Numbered from the stretch's first letter, positions 1 through 8,491 are shown. The stretch: DNA of 64,000 nucleotides from Sulfurimonas sp. (GCF_029027585.1 NZ_CP093397.1:2469405-2533404); one strand, 5' to 3'. The notes: a model not told the origin generated them from the sequence alone. Program-made: numbers and translations.

Positions 1-98
1 ACTGTTGTACTTAAACCTTTTGACTGTGAAGCAACCGCAGCTCTAAGACCTGCTAATCCACCACCGATTACTAACGCATCGCAATATTTTACATTCAT
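1..98 (-). CDS. frdA: Fumarate reductase flavoprotein subunit, N-terminal fragment
   Basis: Only the first 32 or so codons are inside the window; the gene runs off the left edge. The translation starts [21 protein letters not shown], up to the usual length of an FAD Rossmann start: the GGGLAG glycine motif is clear. The ATG at 98 overlaps the frdC stop in an ATGA junction, so the two genes are translationally coupled. Membership of the fumarate reductase/succinate dehydrogenase flavoprotein family is inferred from this dinucleotide fold plus the frdC neighbour; the catalytic part is not visible. Confidence 0.85.
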   Translation of the reverse strand, partial: MNVKYCDALVIGGGLAGLRAAVASQSKGLSTT

Positions 99-877
99 GC
101 TTTTACCTCTGTGTTTACATTATAATTTTTTTCTATTTGTGTAGTTGGATGGTATCTTTCACCCGCTCTATCTGAATGGTCCATACCGATTTTTAAGTAT
201 GCTAAAAGAGTAGCAAGACCAAGAACTAAGAAAAAGACAGTTATTATCCATTTTACTTTTTTCAAAGTTTTTCTTGTTTTCTTTGCATCCTCACCTTCAA
301 ACCATCCCCACTTAATACAGAGACGATAAAGACCTATACTTCCATGTAGTTCTACTGCAAAAAGAAGCATAAGATAAAAAGGCCACAGTGTTAACATTCT
401 GTCGCCTGAACCGTATGGTCCAATTGTGCCAGGTTGAGTTAACATAAGGAATAAATGAGCTGAACCAAGGAAGAACATTGAAAAACCAGTAACAGCTTGG
501 ATAAACCACATGCTAGTTTCGTCATGCTTCATCATTTTCATGTGAGTTCTATAAATTTGCCATTGTCTAAAGTTTGCTGGAAGTTTTCTTAACCCCATAG
601 CAGCATGAATGATGAATATAATAAAAATAGTACCAACAGCAAGAGATACTAAACCTGGTTTAGGCTCATCAAAAAACATACTTCCTTCCATAAACTTTGT
701 AAGTGTGTACATAAAGTCTTTACTTATCAAAATTGTTGATACAAAAAACATATGCCCCCACATAAATAAACCTAAAAACAACCCTGTTGCACTTTGAATA
801 TAATCTAACTTTGCTGGTAATCTACTCTTTTTACCATCCACAGACTTACCTAAAAACCCTTCAATAAGGTCACTCAT
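95..877 (-). CDS. frdC: Fumarate reductase dihaem cytochrome b subunit
   Basis: Membrane anchor of the quinol:fumarate reductase, passing electrons between menaquinol and FrdAB. In an autotroph of this group it would also serve the fumarate-to-succinate step of the reductive TCA cycle. Five hydrophobic helices are visible. Histidines in the contexts WGHM, IHAAMG, SAHLF and ELHGS match the four haem ligands of the Wolinella enzyme, and the Glu two residues before the last His matches its essential proton-path Glu. I start at the ATG at 877, which has an AAGGA seven to eight bases upstream and gives 260 aa, close to family length. The frame stays open to a TTG at 937, but that codon has an AAGGAG only two bases away and adds a charged, unconserved extension. 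Confidence 0.93.
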   Translation of the reverse strand: MSDLIEGFLGKSVDGKKSRLPAKLDYIQSATGLFLGLFMWGHMFFVSTILISKDFMYTLTKFMEGSMFFDEPKPGLVSLAVGTIFIIFIIHAAMGLRKLPANFRQWQIYRTHMKMMKHDETSMWFIQAVTGFSMFFLGSAHLFLMLTQPGTIGPYGSGDRMLTLWPFYLMLLFAVELHGSIGLYRLCIKWGWFEGEDAKKTRKTLKKVKWIITVFFLVLGLATLLAYLKIGMDHSDRAGERYHPTTQIEKNYNVNTEVKA

Positions 878-1038
878 GTATACATCCTTTTGTGTTTTTA
901 CCCAAGATTTAACTCTTTTGGGGAATTTATGGAACAATACTCCTTTTTTGATTAAAAATAAGTTAATTATTATAAGTATTTGTGAACTTGATAACTATGT
1001 GATGGTCAAAAAATCTTACTTTATATGATTGAAATATC

Positions 1039-1060
1039 ATTTTGGATATAATCCCAAAAT
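1039..1060 (+). promoter_or_regulatory. Putative leuDB promoter -10 inside an inverted repeat
   Basis: A TATAAT at 1047-1052 lies about 33 bases before the leuD start. It sits within a perfect inverted repeat, ATTTTGG (1039-1045) and CCAAAAT (1054-1060). No good -35 is visible at 17 bp spacing. An operator over the -10 would suit a repressor, but no regulator can be named from sequence. Confidence 0.4.
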
Positions 1061-1084
1061 ATTATATAAAATCTAGGAATTTAT

Positions 1085-1588
1085 ATGCAAAAAGCAAATA
1101 TTAGCGGAAAAGTTTGGACATTTGGAAAAGATATTGATACGGATTTAATTATAGCTGCGAGATATCTTAATACTTCTGTACCAGAAGAACTAGCACTTCA
1201 TGTTATGGAAGATTCTGCTCCAGACTTTGTAAGTAAACTGGCTAAAGGCGACATCATAGTAGCTGGCGATAATTTTGGTTGTGGAAGTTCAAGAGAACAC
1301 GCTCCCATAGCACTAAAAGCTGCTGGAGTTGCTGCTATCATCGCTCCAACTTTTGCAAGAATTTTTTATAGAAACGCTTTTAATATGGGTCTTCCTATTT
1401 TTGAACTTGAACAAAGTAGTGAGATTAGTGAAGGTGATGAAGTGAGCGTAGATATGAATGCTGGAACAATCACAAATAAAACAACAAATAAAACATATAA
1501 ATTTAGTCCTATTCCTGAGTTTATGCAAGAACTAATAGATGCTGGTGGATTAATGAACTTTGCACAAAATGAGATTAAAGGTAAATAA
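1085..1588 (+). CDS. leuD: 3-isopropylmalate dehydratase small subunit
   Basis: Small, swivel-domain subunit of isopropylmalate isomerase in leucine synthesis; it works with the iron-sulfur large subunit LeuC, which is not in this window. At 167 aa it has the usual length of the bacterial LeuD form. The conserved [14 protein letters not shown] segment of the aconitase swivel domain lies near residue 60, preceded by [15 protein letters not shown]. The ATG follows AGGA with a spacing of about six. The stop overlaps the leuB start in TAATG, so leuDB are coupled. Confidence 0.95.
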   Translation: MQKANISGKVWTFGKDIDTDLIIAARYLNTSVPEELALHVMEDSAPDFVSKLAKGDIIVAGDNFGCGSSREHAPIALKAAGVAAIIAPTFARIFYRNAFNMGLPIFELEQSSEISEGDEVSVDMNAGTITNKTTNKTYKFSPIPEFMQELIDAGGLMNFAQNEIKGK

Positions 1589-2655
1589 TGAAAAACTATA
1601 AAATTGCAATAATAAAAGGTGACGGGATAGGTCCTGAAATAATAGATGAGGCAGTGAAGGTTTTAGATGCTGTTTCAGCTTGTTCAGGTTTTCATTTTAA
1701 GTATGAAGAGGCTCTTATGGGTGGTATCGCTTACGATATGACAGGAAACCCTCTTCCAAACGAAACTATCAATATTTCACTTAACTCAGATGCTGTACTT
1801 TTTGGTGCTATTGGTGGAGATAAATGGGATAATCTTGCTCGAGAGTTAAGACCAGAAAGTGGACTCTTAAGATTTAGAAAAGAGCTTGGTGTTTATGCAA
1901 ATCTCCGTCCTGCTATCGTTTATGATGAACTTATAAATGCATCTTCGCTTAAACCATCTGTGATTAAAGGTGTTGATTTGATGGTTGTTCGTGAGCTTAT
2001 TGGTGGTCTTTATTTTGGTGAGCCTAAAGGTCGTGATGAAGATAAGGGCTGGAACACTATGGTTTATACTCGATCAGAAATTACGCGTATCGCACATCAA
2101 GCATTTCAAATTGCAATGACACGAAGCAAAAGAGTTTGCTCTATTGATAAGGCAAATGTTTTAGATGTTTCTCAACTTTGGAGAGATGTTGTTACTGAAA
2201 TTTCAGCAGAGTATCCAGAAGTTGAACTAAGTCATATGTATGTTGATAATGCGGCGATGCAACTTATTCGTGACCCAAAACAGTTTGATGTAATGCTAAC
2301 AGGAAATATTTTTGGAGATATATTAAGTGATGAAGCTAGTATGCTATCTGGTTCTATCGGTCTTTTACCATCAGCATCTATAGGTTCTAAAATAGGTGTT
2401 TATGAGCCTATTCATGGTTCAGCTCCAAATATTGCAGGTTTAGGTATAGCTAATCCTATTGCTACTATTGCATCTGCATCTATGATGCTTAGATATTCTT
2501 TGGATGAAGCTCAGGCAGCAGATAAAATTGATGCAGCAATAAAGAGAACGCTGAGAGAAGGTTATAGAACGCAAGATTTAGCACAATTTGATGCTAAAGA
2601 AGTTTGTTCAACTAGTGAAATCGGCTCTATCATTGCCAACTATATCTCAAAATAG
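1588..2655 (+). CDS. leuB: 3-isopropylmalate dehydrogenase
   Basis: NAD-dependent oxidative decarboxylation of 3-isopropylmalate to 2-oxoisocaproate, the third step of leucine synthesis. It is full length at 355 aa. Landmarks are the GDGIGPEI start, the substrate segment [14 protein letters not shown] with its arginines, [17 protein letters not shown], and the aspartate-containing [16 protein letters not shown]. The C-terminal [12 protein letters not shown] is the NAD-binding loop of LeuB rather than of isocitrate dehydrogenase. It forms an operon with leuD (one-base overlap); the next small gene starts 13 bases later. Confidence 0.96.
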   Translation: MKNYKIAIIKGDGIGPEIIDEAVKVLDAVSACSGFHFKYEEALMGGIAYDMTGNPLPNETINISLNSDAVLFGAIGGDKWDNLARELRPESGLLRFRKELGVYANLRPAIVYDELINASSLKPSVIKGVDLMVVRELIGGLYFGEPKGRDEDKGWNTMVYTRSEITRIAHQAFQIAMTRSKRVCSIDKANVLDVSQLWRDVVTEISAEYPEVELSHMYVDNAAMQLIRDPKQFDVMLTGNIFGDILSDEASMLSGSIGLLPSASIGSKIGVYEPIHGSAPNIAGLGIANPIATIASASMMLRYSLDEAQAADKIDAAIKRTLREGYRTQDLAQFDAKEVCSTSEIGSIIANYISK

Positions 2656-2668
2656 ATTTTAAACAAAG

Positions 2669-2908
2669 ATGCAAACTCTTACACTAGCAAATATTTATGA
2701 GCTTCAAGGACTTAAAGATGAAGCCTTGGATATATACAAAAATATCTTAAAAGAAAACCCTACAAATAGTGAAGCAAAAATCGCTATAAAAAGATTATCT
2801 GGAGAGAGAAGAAAGTTTTTGAATGTAAATACGCAAATGAAAGAGTTTTTTCTAAAAATGGAAGCAGATGTTGAATTTAATGAATTTGAAAGGTGGTTAT
2901 TAAAATAA
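2669..2908 (+). CDS. Small TPR-like protein of unknown function
   Basis: 79 aa. The first half fits a tetratricopeptide helix pair (LANIYELQGLKDEALDIYKNIL, then ENPTNSEAKIAI), with the Ala/Gly/Tyr/Pro spacing of one TPR unit. The remainder is a charged helix ending FNEFERWLLK. No signal peptide. It lies between leuB and the CiaD-like gene, overlapping the latter by one base, so it is probably co-expressed with it. The ribosome site is weak. I can assign no function beyond a likely protein-protein contact role. Confidence 0.7.
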   Translation: MQTLTLANIYELQGLKDEALDIYKNILKENPTNSEAKIAIKRLSGERRKFLNVNTQMKEFFLKMEADVEFNEFERWLLK

Positions 2909-3255
2909 TGGAATTAAAAGATGCAATATTATCAACATTGGCAGAGATGGAAGATAATGAAATGACTAAAAAAGTTTTAAGTAGTTCAATAAAGCCAAAA
3001 AAAATCAAACAAGTTCAGATGACTCGATCAAAACTAACACCAAAAATACAAGAGATAATTATTCCTACAACTGATGGAGAAATATTTTTTTTAAATTCAA
3101 TGAAAGAAAGACTTCTTGTATTGTTTGAAGGTTTTCAAGCTCCAAACAATACAAATATAGAAGCTAAGCTAGATATGACTCTTAATTTTTTAGAGTACGC
3201 TTTAGCAAACATAGAACAAAGAACACAAGAGTTAGAAAAAGGAAAAAAAGCGTGA
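2908..3255 (+). CDS. CiaD-like protein
   Basis: 115 aa from the ATG at 2908, which shares a base with the preceding TAA; the frame is open to a GTG at 2893 but the ATG is preferred. Residues about 55-105 (EIFFLNSMKERLLVLFEG, then KLDMTLNFLEYALANIEQR) resemble what I remember of the conserved C-terminal domain of Campylobacter jejuni CiaD (Cj0788). That gene is also next to purU in my memory, so synteny supports the call. The long variable N-terminal part of CiaD is mostly absent here. CiaD is described as a secreted invasion effector in Campylobacter; a cytosolic ancestral role is more likely in this organism. Confidence 0.6.
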   Translation: MELKDAILSTLAEMEDNEMTKKVLSSSIKPKKIKQVQMTRSKLTPKIQEIIIPTTDGEIFFLNSMKERLLVLFEGFQAPNNTNIEAKLDMTLNFLEYALANIEQRTQELEKGKKA

Positions 3256-4088
3256 GTCAATATATAGTATTAATAGATGCAAATGATGAGAAAGGTTTAG
3301 TTTATAAAGTATCTACAATTTTTTTCAACAATAATTTAAATATAATCTCAAATAGTGAGTTTGTTGATAGAGATAATAATAAATTTTTTATGAGAAGTGT
3401 TGTTGAGGGAGATATAGATGCTGATAGTTTATGTGACGCTATTAAGAACACATTGCCTCAAAGTGCCAGTGTAAGAGTGGTAAAACCTAAAAAGAAAAAT
3501 ATAATCATAATGGCAACAAAAGAGCTACATGCACTAGGAGATATTTTAATTCGTCATGAGGCAGGGGAGCTAGATGCTAATATAGTGGCTGTTATATCTA
3601 ACTACGATAAACTAGAATCTTTAGTAAACAAATTTGATATACCTTTTGTTTGTATTTCACATGAAGGTTGTGAGCGTCCAGAACATGAAGAAAAAATCAT
3701 AAAATGTATAGATTCTTTTGAGAGTGTTGATTATATTGTTTTGGCAAAATATATGCGCATTTTAACTCCTAGGTTTGTTGAAACTTATGAGCATAAAATC
3801 ATAAATATCCATCACTCATTTTTACCTGCATTTATAGGTGCAAACCCTTATAAACAGGCTTATGATAGAGGTGTAAAAATTATTGGGGCTACTGCTCATT
3901 TTGTAAATAACAACCTTGATGAAGGTCCAATTATTGCTCAAGAAGTTATACATGTAAATCATGCTTATGGCTGGAAAGATATGCAACGCTCTGGTAAAGA
4001 TGCAGAAAAAGTGGTTCTATCTCACGCACTTAAACTAGCACTTGAAGATAGAATTTTTGTTTACGCAAACAAAACAGTTATATTTTAG
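3252..4088 (+). CDS. purU: Formyltetrahydrofolate deformylase
   Basis: Hydrolyses 10-formyl-THF to formate and THF, balancing one-carbon pools and feeding formate to PurT-type purine synthesis. It has the two-domain PurU layout: an N-terminal ACT domain (residues about 4-75, YIVLIDANDEKGLVYKVS) and a C-terminal formyltransferase domain. The catalytic features NIHHSFLPAF and GATAHFVNNNLDEGPII contain the conserved His and Asp. 278 aa is normal. The start is GTG in a GTGA overlap with the preceding gene, behind GGAAAAAAAGC, so translation is coupled to the CiaD-like gene. Confidence 0.94.
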   Translation: MSQYIVLIDANDEKGLVYKVSTIFFNNNLNIISNSEFVDRDNNKFFMRSVVEGDIDADSLCDAIKNTLPQSASVRVVKPKKKNIIIMATKELHALGDILIRHEAGELDANIVAVISNYDKLESLVNKFDIPFVCISHEGCERPEHEEKIIKCIDSFESVDYIVLAKYMRILTPRFVETYEHKIINIHHSFLPAFIGANPYKQAYDRGVKIIGATAHFVNNNLDEGPIIAQEVIHVNHAYGWKDMQRSGKDAEKVVLSHALKLALEDRIFVYANKTVIF

Positions 4089-4096
4089 GAGTTCAC

Positions 4097-4567
4097 TTGT
4101 TTAATCTCGTTTTAGTAAATCCTCAGATTCCAAATAACACAGGTGCTATCGGGCGTTTGTGTGTAAATGCAGGTGCTTCTTTGCATCTCATTAAACCTAT
4201 TGCTTTTGATATTGATGAAAAAGCTGTGCGTCGTGCAGGGCTTGATTATTGGGACAAATTAGATTTGCATGTTTGGGAAAGTATAGATGATTTTTTTGAT
4301 AACAACGACATAAAAAATAACGCACACTTTGCAACAACAAAAACGAACAGACCATACTTTGAAGCAGAGTTTAAAGATGGTGACTTTATATTTTTTGGAA
4401 GTGAAACAGCAGGAATTCCAGAAGAGATTTTAAACAAATACAAAGAGCAAAATATAACTATCCCAATGACTAATGAGGGGCGAAGCCTAAACTTAGCAAT
4501 AAGTACAGGTATAGTTTTATATGACGCTATAAGACAAAATTACACTAGTTTTAAAGGAAGTTTATAA
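4097..4567 (+). CDS. trmL: tRNA (cytidine/uridine-34-2'-O)-methyltransferase
   Basis: SPOUT-family enzyme methylating the ribose of the wobble base of tRNA-Leu isoacceptors. 156 aa, the normal TrmL length. The conserved blocks NPQIPNNTGAIGRLC (N-terminal), FGSETAGIPEEIL and IPMTNEGRSLNLA (the AdoMet-binding trefoil knot) are all present. The start is TTG, with AGGAG four to five bases upstream, eight bases after purU. It belongs to the same plus-strand run as purU. Confidence 0.93.
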   Translation: MFNLVLVNPQIPNNTGAIGRLCVNAGASLHLIKPIAFDIDEKAVRRAGLDYWDKLDLHVWESIDDFFDNNDIKNNAHFATTKTNRPYFEAEFKDGDFIFFGSETAGIPEEILNKYKEQNITIPMTNEGRSLNLAISTGIVLYDAIRQNYTSFKGSL

Positions 4568-4683
4568 TGTGGATAATGAATGCAATAATGATGATACTTT
4601 TTGTATTATTTATGATTTTTATTTTAGGTGGTTACCACAAAAGTAAATACGAAAAACGAGAAAAAGACGAACTTAAAGATTAA
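4567..4683 (+). CDS. Small single-pass membrane protein, 38 aa
   Basis: An ATG overlaps the trmL stop (TAATG) and opens a 38-codon frame. It has a hydrophobic helix of about 20 residues rich in Met, Ile, Leu and Phe, then GGYHKSKYEKREKDELKD, a charged cytoplasmic tail. The coupled start and the helix-plus-basic/acidic-tail design argue that it is a real small protein. Function unknown. Its end overlaps a short minus-strand frame by 11 bases. Confidence 0.55.
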   Translation: MWIMNAIMMILFVLFMIFILGGYHKSKYEKREKDELKD

Positions 4684-4762
4684 AAAACTTTTTAGCCCAC
4701 ATTTCAATAGAATTCTCAAACCTTTCAAGTAGGCTTTGAGCGTTAATAATAATGATTGACAT
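4673..4762 (-). CDS. Possible 29-aa small protein
   Basis: A minus-strand frame starts at an ATG (4762) with AAAGG about seven bases upstream. It reads MSIIIINAQSLLERFENSIE and then a short W/K/F-rich tail, an amphipathic, helix-prone peptide. It is convergent with the 38-aa membrane protein and faces away from the operator cluster upstream of the S24 regulator. The good ribosome site is the main support; comparison with relatives would decide. Confidence 0.35.
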   Translation of the reverse strand: MSIIIINAQSLLERFENSIEMWAKKFFNL

Positions 4763-4800
4763 TTCATATCCTTTATTTAATTTACAAAATATTACAATTT

Positions 4801-4873
4801 TTTTAGTAAATTACTAAAAAGTATGACATTTTGTCATACTTTCTTTGACATTCTTTCAAAAATGTATTATAAT
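4801..4873 (+). promoter_or_regulatory. Near-consensus sigma-70 promoter with two adjacent palindromic operators
   Basis: -35 TTGACA (4845-4850) and -10 TATAAT (4868-4873) are both perfect and exactly 17 bp apart, about 25 bases before the ATG of the S24 regulator. Immediately upstream lie two palindromes back to back: TTTTAGTAA-A-TTACTAAAA (4801-4819) and AGTATGACA-TTT-TGTCATACT (4820-4840). TGACA recurs in the -35 itself. This layout suits autoregulation by the S24/HTH protein encoded downstream, possibly also controlling the divergent small frame; that is inference. Confidence 0.7.
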
Positions 4874-4897
4874 TTAAAAAAATGTAGGAGAAATGTA

Positions 4898-5557
4898 ATG
4901 AAAAGTTTTTTGGAAATAGTTGAAGAGATTAAGAGCATTGTATCTGCTGAGTATAATTCTAAGAAAATATTTGACAAAGATGTAGCTGATATACTTGGTG
5001 TATCTCAAATGAACTTTGCAACAATGAAAAAAAGAAATAAGGTTCCATTTGGTGAATTAATGGATTTTTGTGCATTGAGAAGTATATCAATAAACTGGAT
5101 GCTGTATGGTCAGTCACCTGAGAGTCTTGTAGAGGCTACAAATAAATACTATATGATTAAATACTATAGTGATGTTAATGCAAGTGCTGGTGGCGGAACA
5201 GATGAGCAATGCGAAGAGATAGAAGAACTTGAGATTCCAGAGCAGTTTGTTTTTATGCTTGGCGGAGATAAAGATATAAAAAATATTGAAGCCATAAATG
5301 TTTCTGGTGATTCTATGGAACCTACTTTTAGTTATAATGATATAGTGTTTATAAATAGAGCAAAAACTGACCTTCAAAGAGGCGGTATATTTACTGTCAG
5401 AACAGAAGCTGGACTCTTTATAAAGCGTGTTCAAAAAAGAATAGATGGAAAAATAGATATAATATCTGACAATAAAGTTTACTCAACTCAAACGCTTAAC
5501 CCTAATGAAATAGAGGTAATTGGAAGAGTTGTTTGTAGATTTGGTGATGTTGATTAA
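4898..5557 (+). CDS. S24-family HTH transcriptional repressor (LexA/CI-like)
   Basis: 219 aa from the ATG at 4898, which has AGGAG seven bases upstream; the longer open frame back to 4823 runs through the promoter and is rejected. Residues about 20-65 form a helix-turn-helix (DVADILGVSQMNFATMKKR) similar to CI-type and Campylobacterota Bro-N-like regulators. Residues about 125-219 form an S24 peptidase fold with the nucleophile Ser in VSGDSMEPT and the general-base Lys in LFIKRVQ, which suggests RecA-stimulated or spontaneous self-cleavage. Campylobacterota lack a classical LexA, so this may be a stress or prophage-derived switch. The next gene follows after 16 bases. Confidence 0.85.
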   Translation: MKSFLEIVEEIKSIVSAEYNSKKIFDKDVADILGVSQMNFATMKKRNKVPFGELMDFCALRSISINWMLYGQSPESLVEATNKYYMIKYYSDVNASAGGGTDEQCEEIEELEIPEQFVFMLGGDKDIKNIEAINVSGDSMEPTFSYNDIVFINRAKTDLQRGGIFTVRTEAGLFIKRVQKRIDGKIDIISDNKVYSTQTLNPNEIEVIGRVVCRFGDVD

Positions 5558-5573
5558 TATAGGAAAAAATAAT

Positions 5574-6911
5574 TTGAAATATATAGTTTTAGTTTTTATA
5601 GCGTTGTTGTTTGGTGCATGTTCTTCATCAGAAGTTAAAGTAAAAGAAAATATAAAAGAGAAACAAACAAAGAAAAATATAGAAATATCTGATTTAAAAT
5701 TTATTCCTCAAGATGTGGATTTTTTTACAAAAGATTTAAACTTAAGTGTAAGAATATACAAAATTCAAAAAAAATATGAAAAGTACTACTTTAATGTATG
5801 GAACAACTCTAAGCCAAGAGAAAGTGTAGAAGAAGTTAAATGGCCATTTTATTCCTATAAAGTTGGTACTAGTTATGGAGAAAATTTTGCGTTATTAAAA
5901 CAAGATTTTTTTGATGAGATGTTAGAAAATGCAAACTTTAGCGATTACGCAACTTTAAATAAAAAAGCAATAACTTTAAGGGAAGTAAATATAAGAGCTT
6001 TCCCGACGATTAAACCACTACTTAAAGACCCAACTATCGCAGGAGAGGGTTTTCCTTTTGATTATTTGCAAAATAGCACACTTCATGCAAACAAACCACT
6101 ATTTGTTTCCCACTATTCAAAAGATAAAGAGTGGGTATATGTTTTTAGTAGTTTTACTTCTGGTTGGATAAAATCAAGTGAAATGGTTTTTTTATCGCAA
6201 AAACATGTAGATGCTTGGCAAAAAGCCCAGCAAGTTTTTTTTATAAAAGAAAATATCCCTCTTTATTCTAAAGATGGAACTTTCTTATTTCACTCAAAAA
6301 TAGGAATGATGTTAGCCATCATATTTGAAGATGAAAATAAATATGAAGCTTTAGCTATCTCTTCATACAAAAACACTAAAGCGATGTTTCAAAGAGTTGA
6401 AATATCAAAAAGTATCGCAACAAAAGATGTTTTAAGTTTAAATAAAAAAGCGCTCACAAACATAATGAGTGAAATGTTTAAATCTAATTATGGTTGGGGT
6501 GGCATCTACGGACAAAGAGATTGCTCTTCAATGCTTCGTGACTTATATGCGCCTTTTGGAATTTGGCTACCTAGAAACTCATCTCAACAAGCAAAAGTTG
6601 GTAAAATCATTTCACTAAAGCATCTAAATAATGAAGAAAAAATTAAAATAATCAAAGAAAAAGCCGTTCCGTTTGAAACTCTTTTATATAAAAAAGGGCA
6701 TATTGTTTTATATGTAGGTATTTTTAATGGGGAAATCATTATTTTTCATAATGTTTGGGGCATTAAAACAAATAAAGAAGGTAAAGAGGGTAGAGTAGTT
6801 GTTGGAAAAGCTATTTTTAGTACTTTAAAAGTAGGAAGTAATATTGATGATTTTGATAAAGAGTCTGAGATTTTAAAAAATTTACAAAGTATGAATATTT
6901 TAACGCAATAG
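5574..6911 (+). CDS. NlpC/P60 cell-wall peptidase lipoprotein with SH3 domain
   Basis: Likely periplasmic or membrane-anchored gamma-D-Glu-diaminopimelate endopeptidase. I start at TTG 5574 (445 aa) because it gives a classic lipoprotein signal, MKYIVLVFIALLFGAC, with the lipobox Cys at residue 16; an AGGA sits nine bases upstream. The middle section (ALNKKAITLREVNIRAFP through WIKSSEM) fits SH3b1/SH3b2-type domains. The C-terminal part has the NlpC/P60 signature: catalytic Cys in RDCSSMLRDL, His in KGHIVLYVG, and a further His in FHNVWG. It may be co-transcribed with the repressor gene. Confidence 0.85.
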   Translation: MKYIVLVFIALLFGACSSSEVKVKENIKEKQTKKNIEISDLKFIPQDVDFFTKDLNLSVRIYKIQKKYEKYYFNVWNNSKPRESVEEVKWPFYSYKVGTSYGENFALLKQDFFDEMLENANFSDYATLNKKAITLREVNIRAFPTIKPLLKDPTIAGEGFPFDYLQNSTLHANKPLFVSHYSKDKEWVYVFSSFTSGWIKSSEMVFLSQKHVDAWQKAQQVFFIKENIPLYSKDGTFLFHSKIGMMLAIIFEDENKYEALAISSYKNTKAMFQRVEISKSIATKDVLSLNKKALTNIMSEMFKSNYGWGGIYGQRDCSSMLRDLYAPFGIWLPRNSSQQAKVGKIISLKHLNNEEKIKIIKEKAVPFETLLYKKGHIVLYVGIFNGEIIIFHNVWGIKTNKEGKEGRVVVGKAIFSTLKVGSNIDDFDKESEILKNLQSMNILTQ

Positions 6912-6917
6912 CTAGGA

Positions 6918-7223
6918 CTAAGCCTTTATATCTAAAAGTGTGCCAAGCATCTCGTCTTGCGTTTTAATAGCCGTCACATTAACTTCAGTTGCATCTTCGA
7001 TGACTATTTGTTCTGGTAACTCTTTGCTTAAGTCAGTTTGAGAATTTGTCGAGCCATTGTTATCTGCTTTTCTAGTGTGGGTTGATACAGAATTTTCTTG
7101 ATTTATAATTTTTGTGTCAGAAGGTATATAGCCAGTGGAGTTTACATTTGCAATATTGTTTGCATTTGTATTCATCATAGTTTGATGAGCTTGTATTGAT
7201 GAAATGTTATTTGAGATATTCAT
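6918..7223 (-). CDS. Minimal flagellar rod/hook-like protein
   Basis: 101 aa. The N-terminus (NNISSIQAHQTMMNTNANNIANVNSTGY) is the coiled-coil segment of flagellar basal-body rod proteins FlgB/C/F/G. The C-terminus (VNVTAIKTQDEMLGTLLDIKA) is the matching C-terminal rod segment of FlgC/FlgG. The large variable middle domain is missing; only about 45 low-complexity polar residues link the two ends. A strong AAGGAG lies upstream of the ATG. No other flagellar gene is nearby. It may be an accessory rod or junction component, or an export-apparatus substrate. Confidence 0.7.
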   Translation of the reverse strand: MNISNNISSIQAHQTMMNTNANNIANVNSTGYIPSDTKIINQENSVSTHTRKADNNGSTNSQTDLSKELPEQIVIEDATEVNVTAIKTQDEMLGTLLDIKA

Positions 7224-7291
7224 AAACTTACTCCTTTTACCTAATATTCATTATAGTATTAAGAAACTAAAAGTAAGTTTATGTAAGAAAT

Positions 7292-8491
7292 TTAGTGTAA
7301 ATCAGCGTTTAATTTAATTTCTCTTGTTGAACGAGAAGCTGTAACTTCACCTGTCATTGAATTTTGTCTAAAGTGGATACCATTAAAAAATGCTAGTTGT
7401 TTAGCTTTGAAAACTTCGCCTTTCATATTGGTGTTTGTATTTACTTCCATGATTTTTTTAAGTTCCGCTGGATAGATGCCAACTTTAGTACCTTCTAAAA
7501 TAGATAAACCAGCATCTATGATACAAGCATCTCCAAGAGGAATCCCGCAAGTAGAGTTTGCTCCAAGAAGTGTATTTTTACCAATAGAGATAGGATTTCC
7601 ATCTGTTCCACTTAGTACGCCAAGTATAGACGCTCCACCGCCAACATCAGAACCATCTCCTACGATAGCAGAAGAAGAAATACGACCTTCAACCATAACA
7701 GAACCAGTAGTTCCTGCATTAAAGTTGATATATGAAGCACCAGGCATTACTGTTGTTCCAGCAGCTAGTTGTGCACCAAATCTTACTTTAGAAGTATCTA
7801 GTATTCTTGTGTTGTCTTGAGGAATGATATGTTGTAAGAATCTTGGAAATTTATCAACAAAATCGATATGCGGATACTCATTTGCAAGTTTTAACTCTAT
7901 TTCAAACTCTCTTAAATACTCAAGTTCGATTGGTTCACCTCTTGACCAAGCAACATTTGGAAGTGCTCCGAAGGCACCATCCAGATTTAAATCTCTTAGA
8001 GGAACTTTTGCTTGAGAAAGTGCATACAACTTAAGATAAGTTGCCTCAACACTTTGCAATGGAGCATCATCAAAAATAAATGTTACTTTAAATTCTCCCT
8101 CAAAACTTCCACTATTCACTATTTGTGCATAAAGTGCAGAAATAACTTGTATGTTTTTGTGAGCATCTCCGTAAGCTTCATCAGAATATGGAGTAAAAGC
8201 TTTTAAACAATTTCTTAAAAATTCTAGATTAATATCAAAAACAATTTCACTTTTTGAAAAATCTACCTCTTTACCTTGCTCTGCTAACGCTCTTACAAAA
8301 ATAGTCGCACTGCCAAAATTTTCATCCCAATTTATAAGGGGGTAAGTTGCTTGAAGAGTTTTTTCTACATTTAGCTGACCTAAATCTACTCTACATATAC
8401 CAAATGCCAAAGGATCTCTATATCCATCTGTTGTTGACTTTATATCTTGTATCAATGCTTTAAAGGCATCTGTTGTTTGTATGATTTCCAT
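7292..8491 (-). CDS. dapD: 2,3,4,5-tetrahydropyridine-2,6-dicarboxylate N-succinyltransferase
   Basis: Succinyl-CoA-dependent acylation in the lysine/meso-diaminopimelate pathway. At 399 aa it matches the long epsilonproteobacterial form of DapD rather than the 274-aa enterobacterial one. The N-terminal half is the variable domain. From about residue 235 a left-handed beta-helix of hexapeptide repeats is visible (FGAQLAAGTTVMPGASYINF, then VMVEGRISSSAIVGDGSDVGGGAS). It is a single gene on the minus strand between convergent and divergent neighbours. Confidence 0.92.
   Translation of the reverse strand: MEIIQTTDAFKALIQDIKSTTDGYRDPLAFGICRVDLGQLNVEKTLQATYPLINWDENFGSATIFVRALAEQGKEVDFSKSEIVFDINLEFLRNCLKAFTPYSDEAYGDAHKNIQVISALYAQIVNSGSFEGEFKVTFIFDDAPLQSVEATYLKLYALSQAKVPLRDLNLDGAFGALPNVAWSRGEPIELEYLREFEIELKLANEYPHIDFVDKFPRFLQHIIPQDNTRILDTSKVRFGAQLAAGTTVMPGASYINFNAGTTGSVMVEGRISSSAIVGDGSDVGGGASILGVLSGTDGNPISIGKNTLLGANSTCGIPLGDACIIDAGLSILEGTKVGIYPAELKKIMEVNTNTNMKGEVFKAKQLAFFNGIHFRQNSMTGEVTASRSTREIKLNADLH

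Noticed and set aside
4823..4897. Longer N-terminus for the S24 repressor
   Set aside because: It would be encoded by the operator and the -35/-10 promoter; the ATG at 4898 has an ideal ribosome site.
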